DNA of 64,000 bases from Micractinium sp. NFX-FRZ (Eukaryota; Chlorophyta; Trebouxiophyceae; Chlorellales; Chlorellaceae). Location: assembly GCA_029339195.1 (NCBI GenBank), contig JAPTJF010000171.1:1-64000 (forward strand), written 5' to 3'. Below the pieces are notes generated by a model. The model did no database searches. It saw only the letters and a program-made list of their open reading frames with translations, and had not been told where the DNA came from. Of this stretch, positions 10,601-21,800 are shown piece after piece; position 1 is the first letter of the stretch; each line of letters begins with the position of its first letter. Made by a program: the position numbers and the translations under genes.

Positions 10601-11909
10601 GATCACTGTGTTGAGCCCTGCGCCAGGCAGGGCCGGCAGGCACGCAGCAGGAGGAGCGGGGCTGACGGTCAAGCAGCAGATTGAGGGGGCCATGCAGGCC
10701 TACCCATACAGCGACTCGTAGCGGCGACAGCATCTGGTGCTCATGTTGGGCAGGCAGGCAGGTAGGCAGGCAGGCAGGCAGGCAGTGCCCGGACTGGAGG
10801 GGCAGCCACGCCCAGGCACTGGGCACCTTGAGCACTGCCCCCTGCCGCCCTCCCTGCAATACTCTGCTGGGATTGCTGGCATCAGGCGCCAGGCAGGCCC
10901 CTGCCCGCCTGCCTGTGTTCAAGCAGGCGGCAGTCAGGAGGCCCACCTGTGGTGGCGTTGGGCAGCAGTGCCAGGTCCTGTGGGCAGCACCCCACAAAGG
11001 AGGCCAGCTCCCGCATCACCCGCACCAGCTGCGCAAACAGCTCCCTGATGAAGAGATGGAGGCGAGGAGGCAGGGGAGGATGCACATTCCACGGCCATTG
11101 GTGATAAGCGCAGTGAAACAGACGCAGTGGCAACCACAGTGTGGTGGCTGGCGCTGACGTGGGATGGTTCTCGCAGTGCAACACAGCACGTCACAGCACA
11201 GCACAGCAAAGCACAGGCTCGTGCAGCACAGCGAAGCATGGCACAGCGTGCAGCCCACCTGTCCAGGAAGAGCAGCGGCTGGCCCTCGCAGCGTGCCCGC
11301 CACGCCTCCGCCTCCAGCTGGGCGCAGCGCAGCACAGCACCAAAGGCGCCATGGTTGATGAACGTCCACCTGACAGGGTGAGAGGTGGGGCACAGGATGT
11401 CGGCAGCAGCGTGCACTTCACAATGGCCGGGGTGGGCAGGCATGAGGGCCAGAGTGCAGCACCTTCTGACCGCTCATCATATCGCACACAACCGCACGTT
11501 TGGCCAATCCATGACAAGTATCAAAGCCCTGAGAGCGAATTCATCCAAGGTCACCTTAATTATAATCAAGACTCACCCAACCCCACCTGTTGAAGTCAAT
11601 TAGGAACTGAGGGCGGAAGGCGGCACCAAAGGTCGCCCCCACGGCCGCCAGCTCCCCCAGCCCGGCAACGCTGCCCGCCTGCTCGCACGGATTGGACGGC
11701 GGCTTCCAGAGAGGGTCGCTCGCCATCTCCTCCACATTGTCAGAGTGGAAGGAGCCAAAGCCTTGGTAGCCGATGCGCTGGACTGCTGCTGTCGGCAGTG
11801 AGGCAGCAGAGCCAGGCTGCAAGGCGGCGGCAGTGGCGGCGGCGGCGGAGGCGGGGGCTCCTGCGGTAGCTGGCGCTGCTGCGGTTGTTCCGGCAATCTG
11901 TTCGTTCAT
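7672..11909 (-). CDS. PLP-dependent class V aminotransferase, isopenicillin N epimerase / L-cysteine desulfhydrase-like
   Basis: Eleven exons join in phase (11909-11587, 11369-11259, 11044-10947, 10617-10517, 10316-10258, 9923-9851, 9633-9572, 9378-9279, 8886-8622, 8377-8102, 7772-7672), giving 522 aa. Family landmarks in order: FINHGAFGA near the N-terminus, [10 protein letters not shown] (cofactor phosphate loop), [34 protein letters not shown] with Asp283 as the likely pyridine-N partner, and [20 protein letters not shown] with Lys309 as the predicted Schiff-base lysine. The C-terminus has [20 protein letters not shown], as in this family. Members cleave or epimerise amino acids such as cysteine; the substrate cannot be read from sequence. 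No clear signal or transit peptide; the N-terminus is Ala-rich. Two introns hold ghost copies of the preceding exon end. It is divergent from the UIM gene. Confidence 0.9.
8471..8545 (-). repeat. Ghost copy of aminotransferase exon 9 end
   Basis: Matches 8613-8690 (end of exon 9 plus donor) over about 70 bases, including the shared run TGTGCCCCACGCCTGCG. The donor is decayed: real GGTGAG has become AATGAG. Confidence 0.8.
9131..9185 (-). repeat. Ghost copy of aminotransferase exon 8 end with intact donor
   Basis: Matches the real exon end at 9272-9320, including GCCAACTGCCA, and keeps a strong GTAAGT donor. An in-frame TAG replaces the Tyr codon of DYFVANCHK. Confidence 0.8.
10744..10791. 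repeat. (CAGG)n microsatellite
   Basis: Roughly ten CAGG units within an aminotransferase intron. Confidence 0.8.
11166..11250. repeat. CACAG-type pentamer repeats in an aminotransferase intron
   Basis: Imperfect runs of GCACA/CACAG between exons 2 and 3. A similar run occurs near 57855-57902. Confidence 0.7.
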
Positions 11910-12252
11910 GATTGGGCTTGAAATTCCTCCCGTGTTCCCCTCAGCGCCAACAGCGCTCCAGCAGCACCGGAAGGCTCCTTTGCTGTGTGTTTGGCGGCTT
12001 GTTGGGTGTGGTCACCACTTAGGATGCGTTTATTTGGTCAGATGCGTGATTCTTGATGGCGTTTGGTCCCAAAGGCTTGCTTTCTGCAGCAATGCCACGT
12101 GTGCGTTCTTGGTGTTGGGGCAGCGGGGGCCGGCAGCCCTGTTAAATCGAGAAGAACCTTGCGCACACTGCAGATTGTCCAATCCCATCTTGAGCCATTG
12201 CTCCGTCCCCTTTCTCAGCCCAAGCGAACCTCAACTCTAGCTCAGTTGCGCC
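11910..12252. promoter_or_regulatory. Divergent promoter region, aminotransferase / UIM protein
   Basis: The two start codons are 343 bases apart and face away from each other, so both promoters must lie here or in the 5' UTRs. GC content is lower than in the flanks. No specific motif is claimed. Confidence 0.5.
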
Positions 12253-13473
12253 ATGTCTGCCCAGAACAGCTCGGACTTGGAGCTGGTGGAAGAAATTGAA
12301 GATGCGGATCTGCAGCGCGCCCTGGAGCTGTCGCTGCAGGAGTGCAGCCCGGCAGTGGCGGCGGGAGCGGTGGCGGCGGTGGCGGCAGCAGTAGAGCGCG
12401 ACCAGCAGACGCAGCAGGGGCCAGCAGCTGGGCAGCAGGAGGGCAAGGGGGCCGCCAAGAAGCAGGCCAGACAACCGATGCGAGGCAGGCGCCTGCAGGC
12501 GCAGCCACCGCAGCAGGAAGCAGCAGCGCAGTCCCCCCAGCAGCAGCAGCAGCCCCAGCAGCAGCCTTCGCCGGCAGCAGTGTCCACCCAAGCCAAGCAA
12601 CGCAAAGTTGGCAGTGAGCAGCAGGCACAGCGGGCGGCACCACTAAGCAGGGGCAAGGCGCAGCCGCCACCGCAACCATCACCGGCGGCGACTGCAGCGG
12701 CAGCAAAGCCGTCTGGCAGCCGGCAGCCCCGCAAGCGCAAGCTGCCCGCCTTCAACCCTTCGGACGCCGAGGTTGAGGCCTGCTTTGCCTCGCTGGCAGC
12801 AGGGAGCAGCGTCATCACGGTGGACAGCTTGGTGGAGGTGAGTGCGTGTGCGTGGGATAACAACTGGAAGGACGGGGTATGAGTGCGTGCTCGTGCATGC
12901 ATGGATGGGAGTTGAGAAGACGGACGGGAGGGGCAGTGTCGGGAAGCAGGGCAGTGGTCCAGTGCCTGGTCAGCTCCAATGCCAGCCGTGTGTCTCCTGC
13001 CAGCCGCCACCCTGTGCCCACTCGGCACGCCCTGCCTCTCCCCACTCTCACATCCCCTCTCGCCGTGCAACTCCCCACACCAACCCACCCCCAGGGAAGC
13101 GACCTGACACGGGCACGCTGAGAAGCAAACCATGCTCTATGCAAACGGCAAGGCGTTGCCTGCCACCGCCCTCTCCCTTCCTCTCTGCAAGCCTTCGAAG
13201 GCGACGTGAAATGACCAGGTGGAAAGAGTACGTTTGTGGCGCATGCTGCCGACAAGCTGCCCTCCCTGCCCCCCCTCCCCTCCCTCGATGCCGCAGGTGT
13301 CGCAAGCCGTGGGAGGCGACCTGAACTTTGCTGGTGGCAAGAACATGATGGCGTACGCAGCCGGCAAGGTGCTGGGCTGGGGCAGCGCCGCAGGGCGGGT
13401 GCAGGGCGCCAAGGGCGTGCTGAGCCTGCCCGCCTTCCGCCAGGTCATCGACCACTTTAGGGTCCAGGCTTGA
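12253..13473 (+). CDS. Ubiquitin-interacting-motif protein with degenerate EF-hand pair
   Basis: Two exons (12253-12837 and 13297-13473) join in phase 0 for 253 aa. Near the N-terminus the acidic stretch LELVEEIEDADLQRALELSL fits a ubiquitin-interacting motif: acidic cap, then the conserved Ala and Ser. The middle is Gln/Pro/Ala-rich, with CAG-type repeats and a basic patch (RQPRKRKLPAF). The C-terminal 80 residues (DAEVEACFASL, ITVDSLVEV, GVLSLPAFRQVI) have the spacing of an EF-hand pair, but the Asp-rich Ca2+ loops are lost, so calcium binding is unlikely. Inferred role: a ubiquitin-binding adaptor, probably nuclear or cytosolic. TGTAA lies at 13659-13663. UIM call is good; EF-hand origin is inference. 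Confidence 0.75.
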
Positions 13474-13658
13474 CCGAGTTCCTTGGTGTGGTGGCATGGA
13501 TGAACGTCCTGCCTGGCCTGTTACCCCACGCCTGGCTGGCAGCCTGCCTGGGAAGGGCTTGCCAGCACCGTCCTGCCTGGGGCGCGCCATGTCCCTGTGA
13601 CAGCCGCCCCAAGCTTGTGCTGACCTGCGAGCAGCACCTGAACGAGGGCATGGCCCAC

Positions 13659-13663
13659 TGTAA
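13659..13663 (+). terminator. TGTAA poly(A) signal of the UIM gene
   Basis: Exact TGTAA about 190 bases 3' of the stop. Confidence 0.6.
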
Positions 13664-14166
13664 CGAATCACGCAGCGCTCCGCCGCCAGCTGGCGTGTGG
13701 GGATGGTAGCAGGGGTTTACATTAGGCAGGACGTGGCACTGAAGCAGACCCAGGTGAGGAGGAGGCGGAGGAGTTGAAACCCTCAGTCAATCACAAGGGC
13801 GCCAGGGAGGGTTGAAGAGGTGCATGGAAGGAACCCCTCGAGCGGCAAGCAGATGGAAGCAGCGCAGGTGTGCCCGGGCTGCCTCCTCACCTCCCAGAAC
13901 GGGCTCTGAGCGAACGAGGGGTTGCGTAGAGGCGTCCCAAGGACGAGGGCGCTGCGGAGGAGCCCGGGTTTTAGCAACTAGGGCCCGACAGAAGGCGGTT
14001 CACAACAGCAGAGCTCGCCGAGGCAACAAGAAGGAAGCCAAGGCTGACTCGGTGGCAGGTGCAAGGTCATCATTTGAGCAGGCGCCGCCAGCGAGGCCGC
14101 CAGCGAGGCAGCACCGTGCACCCCCCTTTCACTGCAGGTGGCAATGAAATGTAGCTGTTGCCAGCA

Positions 14167-14171
14167 TTACA
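14167..14171 (-). terminator. TGTAA poly(A) signal of the MFS gene
   Basis: Plus-strand TTACA, about 320 bases beyond the MFS stop at 14493. A second one lies at 13717-13721. Confidence 0.5.
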
Positions 14172-14492
14172 GCCGTGGGATTGCTGTTTGCGATGCACAG
14201 GAGAGATCAGGGTGTTGAAAGAATGCAGGCAGCATGTCAGGTGCATCAAGCGGCACTGGTGTCAACAGCAGAGCAAGACAGCGCAGGCAGGGGTTGGTTC
14301 ATGAATTGAAAGCAATTGAAATCAGAGTGAAAGGAGAGGGGGGCCTGAGGGTGTGCTGAAAGGGCAACGGCGTCCTAAAAGCAATGGATAGTAGCACACA
14401 ATGGGAGCTCCGCACAAAAAACAGATCAATGTCAACACAACTCGTATGCTCTCCACTCCTGGGAGCAGCTCAGCGCGCTCAGCATGTGCTCA

Positions 14493-17400
14493 CTACGCCT
14501 GCTCGTCTCCCTCCCTCCCGCCGCCGCTGCTCTGCACCTCCTCCGCCGGCGGCAGCTGCAGATCCCAATACACAATGTCCGTGCCCACAGCCAGCAGCGC
14601 CACCAGGGCAAAGGGCAGGTACTGGTGGGGCAGCCAGGCAGGCCACCAGCTGAGCTCTGCAAGCTGCAGGCTCCAAGCCCAGCTGAGGCCACCCAGGGCG
14701 GGGCCTGCCGCCCGAACCAGGCTGGCCAGCGACTGGCCGGCGCCGTTGACTGCGCCCAGGGAGCCGGGCGGGGCGGCTTCGTTGACGAGGATGAGGCAGG
14801 AGGTGAAGGCGTTCGTGCCTGCGGAGGGCCGGGGGTGAGGGGTGGGGGCGCGGGCGTGGTGGGTGGCGCGTGAGCGCAAGACTGGAGGCGATGTGCTAGG
14901 ACGCACATGGCAAGGTGCTTGCGTAGTGAGACGGCGCATGCATACTCACAGTTACCACGTCCGCAGCAGTCAGCGAAGCAAGCAACACCCACCCATACTG
15001 TCTCACAACCCCACCCTGCCCAAGAATGTGCCCCTTCCCTAGGGTACTATAAGCCCGCCCACCTGCCACGGCCTTGAGGCCCAGCGACACAAACATAAGC
15101 GCCTGGCTGGGCAGCAGCGCCCCGTGGAAGAGGGAGGCGCAGGGGGTGAGCAGGGCCAGCGGGGCGGTGTGCCACAGGCCCAGGCGCAGCGCACGCACCA
15201 CGCCCAGACGCCTGCGCAGGCGAGGGGAAGTCGGAAGTGTGAGGAGGCGCACAGAGCGGCAGGCCAGCTGGCACTGCAATAGCGCGCTTCATACCGCGGT
15301 GGCCTGCTATAAAGGGCCGCTGGCACTGCGATGGCCTGCTACAGACGGCCGCTGGCACTGCGGTAGCCTGCTGCAAAGCTGGGGGCACCCTCTGCCGACT
15401 GCCTGTGCCCCGCCGCTCACCTGCTGAGCCAGGGGTAGCCGTACAGCGCCCAGAAGACAAGGACGGTGCCGCCAAAGGACAGCGAGGGCGCCAACTGGCT
15501 GGGGGAGAAGCCCAGGCCTCCGTGGGCCACGCCGGCAGAGGCAAAGATGGGGGTGACCTCGTCTGCACATGGCAGGGGGAAGTGTCAAGGGGGAGGGGTG
15601 CGTGCATGAGGGGTGCAGGCGCAGGTGCAGGGGCAGGTGGGCGGAGGCAGCGCACACGGCGCAGGTGGCAAGCTCGCGTTTGCCCCCGTACGCTGATGCA
15701 GCGCATGCGACAGCAAGCTCATGCTCGTCTCGTCTGTGACACGCAAGCGCTGCATGTGGGCTGCCTGGCACGTCCTTCAAAAGCCCCGTCCCGCCTGCAG
15801 CCGCACGGCAGCCATGTCCCCGGCAGCGGCGGCACCCACCCAGGATGTTGAAGAACCAGGCGATGAGGCCGTAGCCCAGCAGCGTGAGCCGCACAGAGCG
15901 CAGCCGGTACCAAGGCACCGCTGCTGCTGCTGCTGCTGCTGCAGATGCAGATGCTGCTGTTTCTGCCGGAGAGCCCAGCAGAGCGCCCCGCTCAGCGCCT
16001 GCTTCCGCATCTAGCTCCACCTCAACGCTGTCCAGGCTGCCCCGCTTGCCAGCGCCATAACCGCTGCCACGGCCGCCGCCGCTGCTGCCGCCGCTCCTGC
16101 CAAACTTGCCGCTGCCTCCCCCTGCCTCTGCAGCATGCTGCAGCCCCTGCTCGTCTGCCAGTCCGCGTGCACTGTCTCCTGTAAATCGCCGAACGCCGCC
16201 CTGCTTGCTGCCATCCCCTTCGCCCGGCAGCGTGCTTGCGCCGCTGCCGCCCCCGCCCTCCAGCCGCTCGCTGCTGTCTCCACGTGCCAGGCGCAGCGGC
16301 TTCACTCCTCCCAGCTCCACCTCTCGCCTGCTGCCAGCAGGCACAAACTCCCCTGCTTCCTCGTCTTCCTCTGCCGCCGCCACCTGTTGATAGCGCGCTG
16401 CGCTGCTGCCGCTGTCCTTGCTGCTGCTGCCGCCGGACCGTCGGCTGGGCAGCGTCTCCTCTAGCCCCACTATTGTCATAACAGTGGCCACAGCAGACAG
16501 CAGCGCCGCCAGCAGGCAGGGCAGCAAGTAGGGCCTGCAGCAGCGGGGGGCAGCGGGGCGGCGGGAGCTTGAGGGGGGAAGCTGAAGGCTGCTACTAGCG
16601 GGGCCTGGTTGGCACGGCACCCACTGCCCAGCCAGCAAGCAGGATACTAAAGAAGCCAGCCAACTATTGCTGGCAGACTTCTGGTCTTGTTGGCTCCCAA
16701 CTCCCCTCCTGCCCAACACACCGTCCCACCATCCCACCCACCTATGCACCAGCAGGCTCCCCTCCCTGCACAGCGCATCCACGCGCAGGGCGGTGCTGCA
16801 GGGTGCCGACAGGCTGCCCCCAATCATGGGCCCTGCCAGGCTGCCCAGCCCCCAGCAGAGCGACATGAGGCCAAACGCCTTGGCCTGGCTGGCCCGAGGC
16901 ACGCCCTCGCCTGCAGGGAAGCCCAGGAGGCACGCAGAGATCAGGAGAGGGGCAGAGGGGGCATCACCGATAGACAGCAGGCACACCTGGCAGCGATTGC
17001 AGGCCTGTGATGTGTGGGGAGGGCGACAGGGGGCAGTGTTGCTAGGTGGTCGCCGCAGTGCCCAGCTGTCAGCACATACTTGCAGCAGCGTGCGGCTGGA
17101 GGTGAACCAGGCGTTCTGAAGGTGTGCTCTCTGTGCTGCCCCTGCTGGCTCCATTCAAACAGCACCCAGCACCAGACGCAACCACAGCCAAACAGATGCA
17201 TAGGTGTTATGTAATCAAGGACAGGGGCAGGACACAGCTACAGGTGGCTCACCAATCATCGCCTTCTCGGCCAGTATGACGGCGTTCAGGGCGCCGCCCA
17301 CCGCACGCGCCACCACGGCCTGCCAGTACGCCCCCGACAGCCCAAAGAACAGGGTGGAGACGACGCAGCTGATGTTGCCGATGACCAGCACAGGCTGCAG

Positions 17401-18232
17401 CGGAGGCAGGGCAGTGGTTGCTTGTTTGTGCGTGTGCATGTGCGAGAGCGGGAGAGAGTGGGCGGGGACGGAGAGAGCGAGGAGGGAGCGACAGAGTAAG
17501 CGCGAGAGAGTGAGAGCGAGCGAGAGAAAGACAGAGAGAGTGTGCACGTACGTGCGCAGTGCAATGGGTGCCCCAGCAGCCCGCCTGCGCCGACTGCCAT
17601 TGCAGCATTGGCCGCCCATCGCACCCTCACCCCTGCCCCACCTCCAACTCCGCACCCCTCGGTAGCCCCTGCCTGCACTCTCCTCCCTCCACCCCACTGA
17701 GCAGTCCCTCCCGCTCCCTCCCGCCCCCACCTTGCGCCCAATGCGATCGCTGATCATGCCCCAAGGGTAACTGGTGACCAGCTGGGCGGCACAGAAGGTG
17801 GCGGCCAGCAGCCCCGTCAGCTTCCCCACGGTGGCCTCGCTCGGCGCCTCCCCTCCCGCCGATCCTTCAAAGTCGCGTACCATGTACACCGCAAGTGTGA
17901 AGGGCAGGCTGGTGAGGACGGCCTGCGGGTGAGCACAGGGGAGGCAGAGCAGCGGGCGGTCATGGCAATCAGAGGTGAGCATAGGATGTCATGAATGCTA
18001 CGCCAGCGAAGTGGACAGCACTGACACCCGTGGCGCAGGCAGCAACCTCGTTTCTGCCTGATACGACTCATATATCGCGGCGACACACCTGCTGTACGTG
18101 CGTGAAATAAAGGGGGAAGAAAGTCCAGGCAAGCTGGCCAGTGGTGGGCGGCTCAGTGCCAGTGCGGACAGCACCGCTGCCGCCGGCGCCACCGCCGCAG
18201 GCGCCGCTGCCGCGAGAGACGGGCGCCCCCAT
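14493..18232 (-). CDS. Major facilitator superfamily transporter, ZIFL-like
   Basis: Eight exons join in phase (18232-18089, 17922-17731, 17394-17253, 16910-16742, 16534-15840, 15562-15421, 15211-15063, 14818-14493), giving 652 aa. First helices: LAWTFFPLYFTHVQQAVLTS and VGKLTGLLAATFCAAQLVTS. They are followed by the MFS loop 2-3 signature WGMISDRIGRK, then VLVIGNISCVVSTLFFGLSG, AFGLMSLCWGLGSLAGPMIGG, PYLLPCLLAALLSAVATVM and a second set of six helices. The order and DEVTPIFAS resemble plant zinc-induced-facilitator-like carriers; substrate is unknown. The central loop (about 245-425) is unusually long: acidic, Gly/Ser-rich with dibasic sites and ending in polyAla, probably cytosolic and possibly phosphorylated. 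The ATG at 18232 is the first in frame. The last residues (PPAEEVQSSGGG) form a soluble tail. Confidence 0.87.
15261..15379. repeat. 32-bp tandem repeat in an MFS intron
   Basis: A unit containing GGCCGCTGGCACTGC and GGCCTGCTA occurs about three times, the first copy diverged. Confidence 0.7.
17440..17550. repeat. Purine-rich GA/GAGC stretch in an MFS intron
   Basis: About 110 bases of GAGAGCG-type repeats on plus. In the transcribed strand this is a CT-rich run, which could serve as a long polypyrimidine tract. Confidence 0.6.
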
Positions 18233-18894
18233 CGTCCCGGCACACCTATGCCCCCACCGGCTGTTCAAAGGTGCGCAGGCTGTGATGTGTGACGTCTACA
18301 GGAGCGCACTGGCGGCTGGAGCAGTGTTGGTGTGGAGTGGTGTGGACTTCTCTGTGGAGCTTCTTCGCCTCAAACAGAAACGTTCAATGTATCAATTGTG
18401 CACCATTCAAATGACAGGCGCAATGGTGCGGTGTTGGGGTCCAAAGTCCCATGCTAGCTGGAAACTGCGCATGCAGGGGCTTTGCGCTGCTCGGGCATTG
18501 CTTGGTTGCTCATCGGCGCCCTGGTGGGCTTTGCACCCTGTCCAGGTTCGTCACAGCAGCGTCCTGCTGTCGGCCCCTTCCCTTTGGAGCCCCGTCGCGC
18601 GTTTGGAGACATTCTAATCACCTCCGTCTGCTCACTGCCGGCGCGAATGGATAAGAGACGACCGGGCGCAACACTGTAGCCACCTCTTCAAACGGCTTGC
18701 TCCGCTCTCCTGCAGCGCCGGCAGCACCACCATCGCAGCGATCCAGAGGCAAGACAGGTGGGTAGACTGGTAGCGTGATTGCTACCAGTGGACAAGAGGG
18801 TGAGGCCCGTGCCGCCGGTGCTGCCGCCGCTGCCTGGCGCCTGCCGTCACAACCACCACTTGTCCCTACTGTGCCCTGCCCTGCAGGGGGCAGC
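18233..18894. promoter_or_regulatory. Divergent promoter region, MFS / coiled-coil gene
   Basis: 662 bases separate the two start codons. The segment around 18300-18480 is less GC-rich. No confident coding exon; a 5' noncoding exon of either gene is possible. Confidence 0.45.
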
Positions 18895-21800
18895 ATGAGT
18901 GGGAGCACTGGGCTGGCGCGGCCCAGCAGCGGCAGCGCGGGGGCTGGTGGCGCTGCCAGCAGCCTTGAGGCAGGCCGGCGCAAGGTGAGGCGGGGCGTGC
19001 ACTGCGAGGGCGCTGAGGAGCCAGCAGTAGAGCCCACTCCATGCAGCGAGCCTTGAGATGTTGCCTTCTACCTGCATCAATGGCAGGTGCTGCATCGATG
19101 CTGAACGAGGCTGGTGTAGTGCTCTGCAGCAAACAGGGCTGCTGTTTCACTCACCTTGCTGCCTCTGCTCATGCTGCAGCTAGAGGAGTTTAAGCGTAAG
19201 AAGGAGGCAGCGCTTGCCAGCAAGAGGGCGTCAGGAGCGGTCGCCCGGCCAGCAGCGCCACAGCAGCAGCAGACAGCGGTGCAGCAGCAGCAGCCACAGC
19301 CGCCGCAGCAGCAGCAACAGGGAGCAGTGGCAGGGCAGCAGCAGGGAGCAGCCTCTCCGCTGCGTCCGCCGGCACGACCACAACCGCAGCCAGCACCAGT
19401 GTCGCAGCCACAGCAGCCGGTATCGACCTCTCTGCCACAACCGGCAGCGACCCCACAGCCGGCAGCTACCTCTTCCCCACGGCAGGCGGTGCCGCCGCAT
19501 CCACAACAGCAGGCACTGACCTCGCAACCACAGCAGCAGCAGCAGCAGCAGCAACAGGAGGCACAGGCGGCTGTACTGCCCGCCCAGCCACCGCAGCAGC
19601 CACTGCAGCCCGCCCAGCTACCGCCCACCCAGCCAACACAGCAGGCAGTGCCTCCGACCCAACCAATGCAGCAGCACGTGAGCCCACCCAGGGGTGGCCC
19701 GCCCCCTGCAGCTGCGCCAGGATCCTCGCCAGTTGCATCACACGGCAGCCCCGTGGTACATGGCAGTCCGCCGGCAGCAGCAGCAGCTCATGGCAGCCAA
19801 GCCCAGCGTGGGGGCGCTGTGAGCGCCACTGCGCCTTCCTCGCCGCCGCTGGTGCCGCAGCAGCCATTCGCCCCGCAGCAATCTCAGGAGTTGCCGCTGG
19901 GGCAGCCTGAGCAGCCCATTCTGCCGCAGCAGCCCTCACCTCCCCAGTCACCCTCACAGCAGCTGCCACCGCAGCAGCAGAAGCAACCGGGGCCACCACA
20001 GCTGCAGACGGTGGCACAGGAGGCATCCGTGGCAGCGGTGGTGGCTGCCTCCACGTCAGCGCTGCAGGCTGAGCTGGAGCAGGCGCGGCAGCGGGAGGCG
20101 CAGCTGGGGGCATCGGTGGGCCGGGCAGAGGCTGAGCGGCAGAAGCTGCAGCAGGCACTAGAGGCAGTGGATGAGCAGCGGCAGGCGCTGCAGCGGGAGA
20201 AGGCTGAGTTGGTTGGAGCGGCGGTGATGCTGCGCATGGCAGCGGCTGCGCAGGAGCAGGCGCAGGCGGCCGCCTCAGAAGCAGCTGCACAGGCGGCAGC
20301 CGCGCAGGCTGAAGCTGCCGCGCTGCGGGAGCAGGCGCAGCAGCGGGAGGAGGCTGCCGCGCTGGCGCAGCAGCAGCTGGCTGCTGTGCACGCTGAGCTG
20401 GCAGCAGCGCGGCAGCAGGCGGAGGAGCAGCAGGCCGCAGTTGCCAGCACGGCTGCGGATGCCGCAGCTGAGAGCCAGTCGCTGCAGCAGATGTTGGTTG
20501 AGGCGCAGCAGGAGGCAGCTGCTGCACGGGATGAGGCGCAGCAGATGGAGCGGCAGCAGGCGGCGGCCACCACCCGGCAGCAGTGGCTGCAGCAGGAGTC
20601 GGCCTCCCTGCAGCAGCGCATGCAGGAGCAGGCGGCGGCACACAGCGAAGAGGTGGCAGCACTGCAGCAGCAGCTGCTCAAGCTGCAGGCGGAGCAGGCG
20701 TCGGCGCTGCTTGCCGCCCAGCAGGCTGCCGCTGCGCCCGCAGCAGCTGGAGACGACGGCGGCGGCGGCAGTGGGACAGGTGCTGTGGATGGCGATGCGC
20801 TGGCAGCTGCGGAGCAGCGTGCTGCAGCAGCCGAGGAGGCGCTGGCAGCGGCACACACAGAGGCGGAGGGCCTGCGAGCAGCCGTGGCTCAGCTGGGCAT
20901 GCAGCTGGCCGCAGCCTCCCACCAGCAGCAGCAGCAGTCCGCGCTGCACCAGCAGCTGACGGCGGCAGAGGAGGAGGCCGCCGCCGCCCGCGAGGCGGCA
21001 GCTGCTGCCGCCCTGGAGCATGCTGAGCAGGTGCGGCGTCTGGAAGCGCAGCTGGAGGCGCAGGCAGCTGCTGCCCAGCAGGAGGCCGCGACAGCCAATG
21101 CTTCGGCGGCGGCCGCGGCTGGCGCGGCGGCCGAGTTTGAGCAGCAGCTGGTGGCTGCCCAGCAGCAAATAGCGGCCATGGAGCAGCACATGGCGGCGAT
21201 GCAGCATCACATGCAGGAGCAGGCGGCAGCGGCAGCCCAGCAGGCCCAGCAGGCGCAGCAGCAGGGCATGGGGTCGCCTGGCATGCCAGCCTCTCCAGGC
21301 ATGCCTCCCCCTGGTGCAGCTGCAGCTGCTGAGCTGGCACAGGTGCAGCAGCAGCTGTTTGACGCTGTGGAGGAGGCGGGGCAGGCGCGGGAGGCGGCGC
21401 TGGCGGCAGCGGATGACGTGGCAAGCCTGAGGGAGAGCCTGGCTGAGTCGGCGGCAGAGCGGCAGCAGGCCGAGGAGGCGGCGCAGGCGGCGGGGCAGCG
21501 GGCCGAGGCGGCCGAGGCGGCTGCCGCAGAGCTGCGGCGGCAGGCGGCTGAGCTGGAGGGCCAGCTGCAGCTGCAGGCTGCCGAGCTGCTTGGGTTGCAG
21601 CAGCAGCTGGCGGCGGCCCATCAGACGTCTGCCGCTGTGCAGGCAGCGGAACACGAGCGCCGGCAGCAGCAGGAGGCTGAGCAGGCAGCGGCGGCTGCAG
21701 CCGCAGCGGACGCGGCAGCAGCGGCAGAGGCCATGGCAGCGGCACAGCAGGAGGTGCAGGCGCTCAGAGAGGCGGTGGCGGCAGCAGAGGAGGCTGCCGT

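Larger units (their letters stand above)
13474..14492. other. Convergent intergenic region, UIM protein / MFS transporter
   Basis: TGTAA at 13659-13663 serves the plus-strand gene. TTACA at 14167-14171 (and 13717-13721) serves the minus-strand MFS gene. GC content is lower than in genes. Open frames here are short and uncharacteristic, so no gene is called. Confidence 0.5.

Noticed and set aside
10744..10791. Regular CAGG repeats considered as a CRISPR-like array
   Set aside because: A simple tetranucleotide microsatellite without spacers; the genome is eukaryotic.
15307..17154. Single 615-codon minus-strand open frame as one exon
   Set aside because: It overlaps real MFS exons but runs through their introns; the spliced model restores MFS helices and phase.
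18068..18268. N-terminal extension of the MFS protein from 18268
   Set aside because: The extra residues start at TTG, not ATG. The first in-frame ATG is at 18232.
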